DNA of 64,000 nt from assembly GCA_030159075.1 (NCBI GenBank), contig BROG01000128.1, positions 1,131,001 to 1,195,000 of the forward strand, in the 5' to 3' direction. Position numbers and translations under genes: made by a program. The stretch comes from Atrina japonica (taxonomy: Eukaryota; Mollusca; Bivalvia; Pterioida; Pinnidae). Positions 63,440 through 64,000 of the stretch are shown here, in pieces. How positions within the stretch are numbered: the stretch's first letter is position 1; each line of letters opens with the position of its first letter. Below the pieces are notes generated by a model. The model saw nothing but the letters and a program-made list of their open reading frames with translations, was not told the DNA's origin and ran no database searches.

Positions 63440-64000
63440 GTTTGTAGAATATATATAACATTTATATACCGATGTGTGCTATGACATTTGAATTGGACAG
63501 ATATCTTTTTTAAATCACATTTTATGCCCCAAGGATTGAAGATGAGAGGTATAATGTTTTTGGTACATCTGTTTGCAACGCTACATCTAATATTTTGAGT
63601 CGCTGTCATCCAATTAAATTTTGTGTGACGTTCTATCTACAAATGAAACAAATGATGAGTTTAAATATGACTGACATTTGGCAATATTTCCAGAGTTATG
63701 GCACTTTAAAATCTTAATGATTGACTTACTTAATGTTCTGGGGTACATAGTGATTCTTAAACTATCAAATATTCAAATATTTGATAATTCCAAAGAAATG
63801 TTTTTCGCTTCTATTTATTTCTACATGCAGTTTTATTAGAAATTTTGAGTTACTATGGTATTAGCATAGATTGATACAAAAATTTCCAACTTCTTCTTAA
63901 GAACCACTAAACCAAATGACTTCAAATTTGGTACATATGTTCCTTATGATGTCCTGACCAAGTGCTGTAGTTTTTTGGGTCAATATGAAAATCCAAGATA
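63440..64000. other. Start of intron 20, with a TTTTATGCCCC element
   Basis: ACATTTTATGCCCCAAGGAT then TGAAGATGAGAGGTATAATG begins a dispersed repeat at about 63518, similar to 18150. The last 150 bases resemble the CTCTTGTT family body (AACCACTAAACCAAATGACT TCAAATTTGG). No exon seen. Confidence 0.5.

Overview
The window looks like genomic DNA of an AT-rich lophotrochozoan, most likely a bivalve mollusc. The evidence is long introns with GT/AG splice signals, tRNA-derived SINEs with a GTTAAACAACAATAA-type tail, dispersed elements of types familiar from oyster and scallop genomes (one ending CAGGTGAGCG...CTCTTGTT), many short foldback MITEs, and heavy use of the palindromic word TACATGTA. No prokaryotic gene, CRISPR array, rRNA or functional tRNA gene was seen.

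The window holds one recognisable gene: the 5' part, about two thirds, of an anoctamin (TMEM16) gene on the + strand. Twenty core exons between 13975 and 63439 were located by reading both splice sites and the frame of each. Their phases agree across all 19 junctions and give 623 codons. The order is an acidic, probably disordered N-terminal tail (exons 1-4), the anoctamin dimerisation/cytoplasmic domain (exons 5-11), TM1 (12), the cysteine-rich extracellular loop and start of TM2 (13), the end of TM2 and an acidic cytoplasmic loop (14-15), TM3 (16-17), TM4 (17-18), TM5 (19) and the loop before TM6 (20). The TM6-TM8 calcium-binding residues lie beyond the right edge, so channel versus scramblase function cannot be judged. 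The loop sequences look nearest to the ANO3/ANO4 type, but the paralogue is not resolved.

Four further exons are phase-compatible but less certain: a start-codon exon at 495-624 that would join exon 1, an alternative start-codon exon at 27852-27923 that would join the dimerisation exon directly and drop the acidic tail, a 78-nt exon at 23963-24040, and a symmetric 57-nt cassette at 34198-34254.

The rest is intron filled with repeats. There are over a dozen unrelated minisatellites (units of about 106, 79, 61, 60, 27, 90, 54 and 100 bp and others). One intron carries a satellite of about 6.5 kb with a 23-bp unit (53580-60110) that shows higher-order duplication. Two minisatellites begin at the 3' ends of coding exons and copy the exon end together with its 5' splice site: about nine copies after exon 8 (43230-44345) and four 25-bp units at the end of exon 19 (62003-62101). 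These, the satellite whose units repeat a TTTCTAG|GTATAC junction, and the possible alternative promoter are the most interesting points.

Most of the short open reading frames in the window are chance or repeat-derived and are not listed as genes.
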